Part shown: positions 63,565 to 64,000 of the stretch, piece by piece
How positions within the stretch are numbered: the first letter of the stretch is position 1
Layout of the letters: each line of letters opens with the position of its first letter
Assembly: GCA_947259575.1 (NCBI GenBank)
Contig: CAMYMU010000046.1
Span: 62,001-126,000 of the forward strand
DNA: 64,000 bases
Direction: 5' to 3'
From: an uncultured Ectothiorhodospiraceae bacterium
GTDB taxonomy: Bacteria; Pseudomonadota; Gammaproteobacteria; UBA6429; Thiohalophilaceae
Made by a program: the position numbers and the translations under genes
The notes under the pieces: generated by a model
Seen by the model: only the letters and a program-made list of their open reading frames with translations
Database searches by the model: none
What the model was told of the DNA's origin: nothing

Positions 63565-64000
<436 letters not shown>

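Overview
The window is a contiguous piece of a gammaproteobacterial chromosome. The evidence is a polar-flagellum gene order of the Pseudomonas/Vibrio type (fliLMNOPQR-flhBAFG-fliA-cheYZAB-motCD-parC-parP-cheW), a small bacterial SRP RNA next to dnaX-ybaB-recR, the Orn/RsgA and PrmB/AroC neighbourhoods, and sigma-54 and sigma-28 promoter signatures. Base composition is moderate. No species is named because nothing in the sequence fixes one. I see no rRNA, CRISPR array, insertion sequence, prophage or replication origin.

Layout. 1-12.7 kb is housekeeping and metabolic: the end of a LysR regulator, an unrecognised 240-aa protein, an epsilonproteobacterial-type malate:quinone oxidoreductase, an MFS permease, chorismate synthase, a GGDEF-EAL protein, PrmB, Mog, the three AmmeMemoRadiSam proteins and a pentapeptide-repeat membrane protein. 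12.8-14.5 kb holds a FliK-like/FhlB pair. 14.6-34.5 kb is one long leftward flagellar and chemotaxis block. 34.7-38.3 kb has Orn, an M48 protease, cytochrome c, PhhB and RsgA. 38.3-39.0 kb is a hairpin-rich noncoding element. 39.0-42.5 kb has MotA/MotB and a divergent HDOD gene. 42.6-45.5 kb is recR-ybaB-dnaX-ffs. 45.8-59.3 kb is a xanthomonadin-like aryl polyene cluster. 59.5-64 kb has tRNA-Ser, MltF, a receiver-CheC plus PAS-GGDEF operon and the start-truncated tadA.

How it works together. A near-consensus sigma-54 promoter precedes fliL, and sigma-28 (FliA) promoters precede cheY, motA, the HDOD gene and the receiver-CheC/GGDEF operon. This gives a readable hierarchy: sigma-54 drives the export apparatus, FlhF/FlhG and FliA, and FliA drives chemotaxis, one stator set and two signalling loci. 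Two stator systems (MotAB, MotCD), FlhF/FlhG and ParC/ParP fit a single polar flagellum with polar chemoreceptor arrays.

The aryl polyene cluster has the XanB2-type chorismatase (starter from chorismate), ACP, ligase, membrane protein, dehydratases, acyltransferase, LolA-like protein, MMPL exporter, ketosynthase/chain-length factor, ketoreductase and a halogenase-like flavoprotein. Two central genes, the ligase and the acyltransferase, carry internal frameshifting deletions, so the pathway appears damaged in this sequence (or the assembly is wrong at two places). The strongest candidates for something new are the FliA-driven, apparently leaderless receiver-CheC/diguanylate cyclase operon, the double disruption of the pigment cluster, and the degenerate partial copy of the SRP RNA gene.
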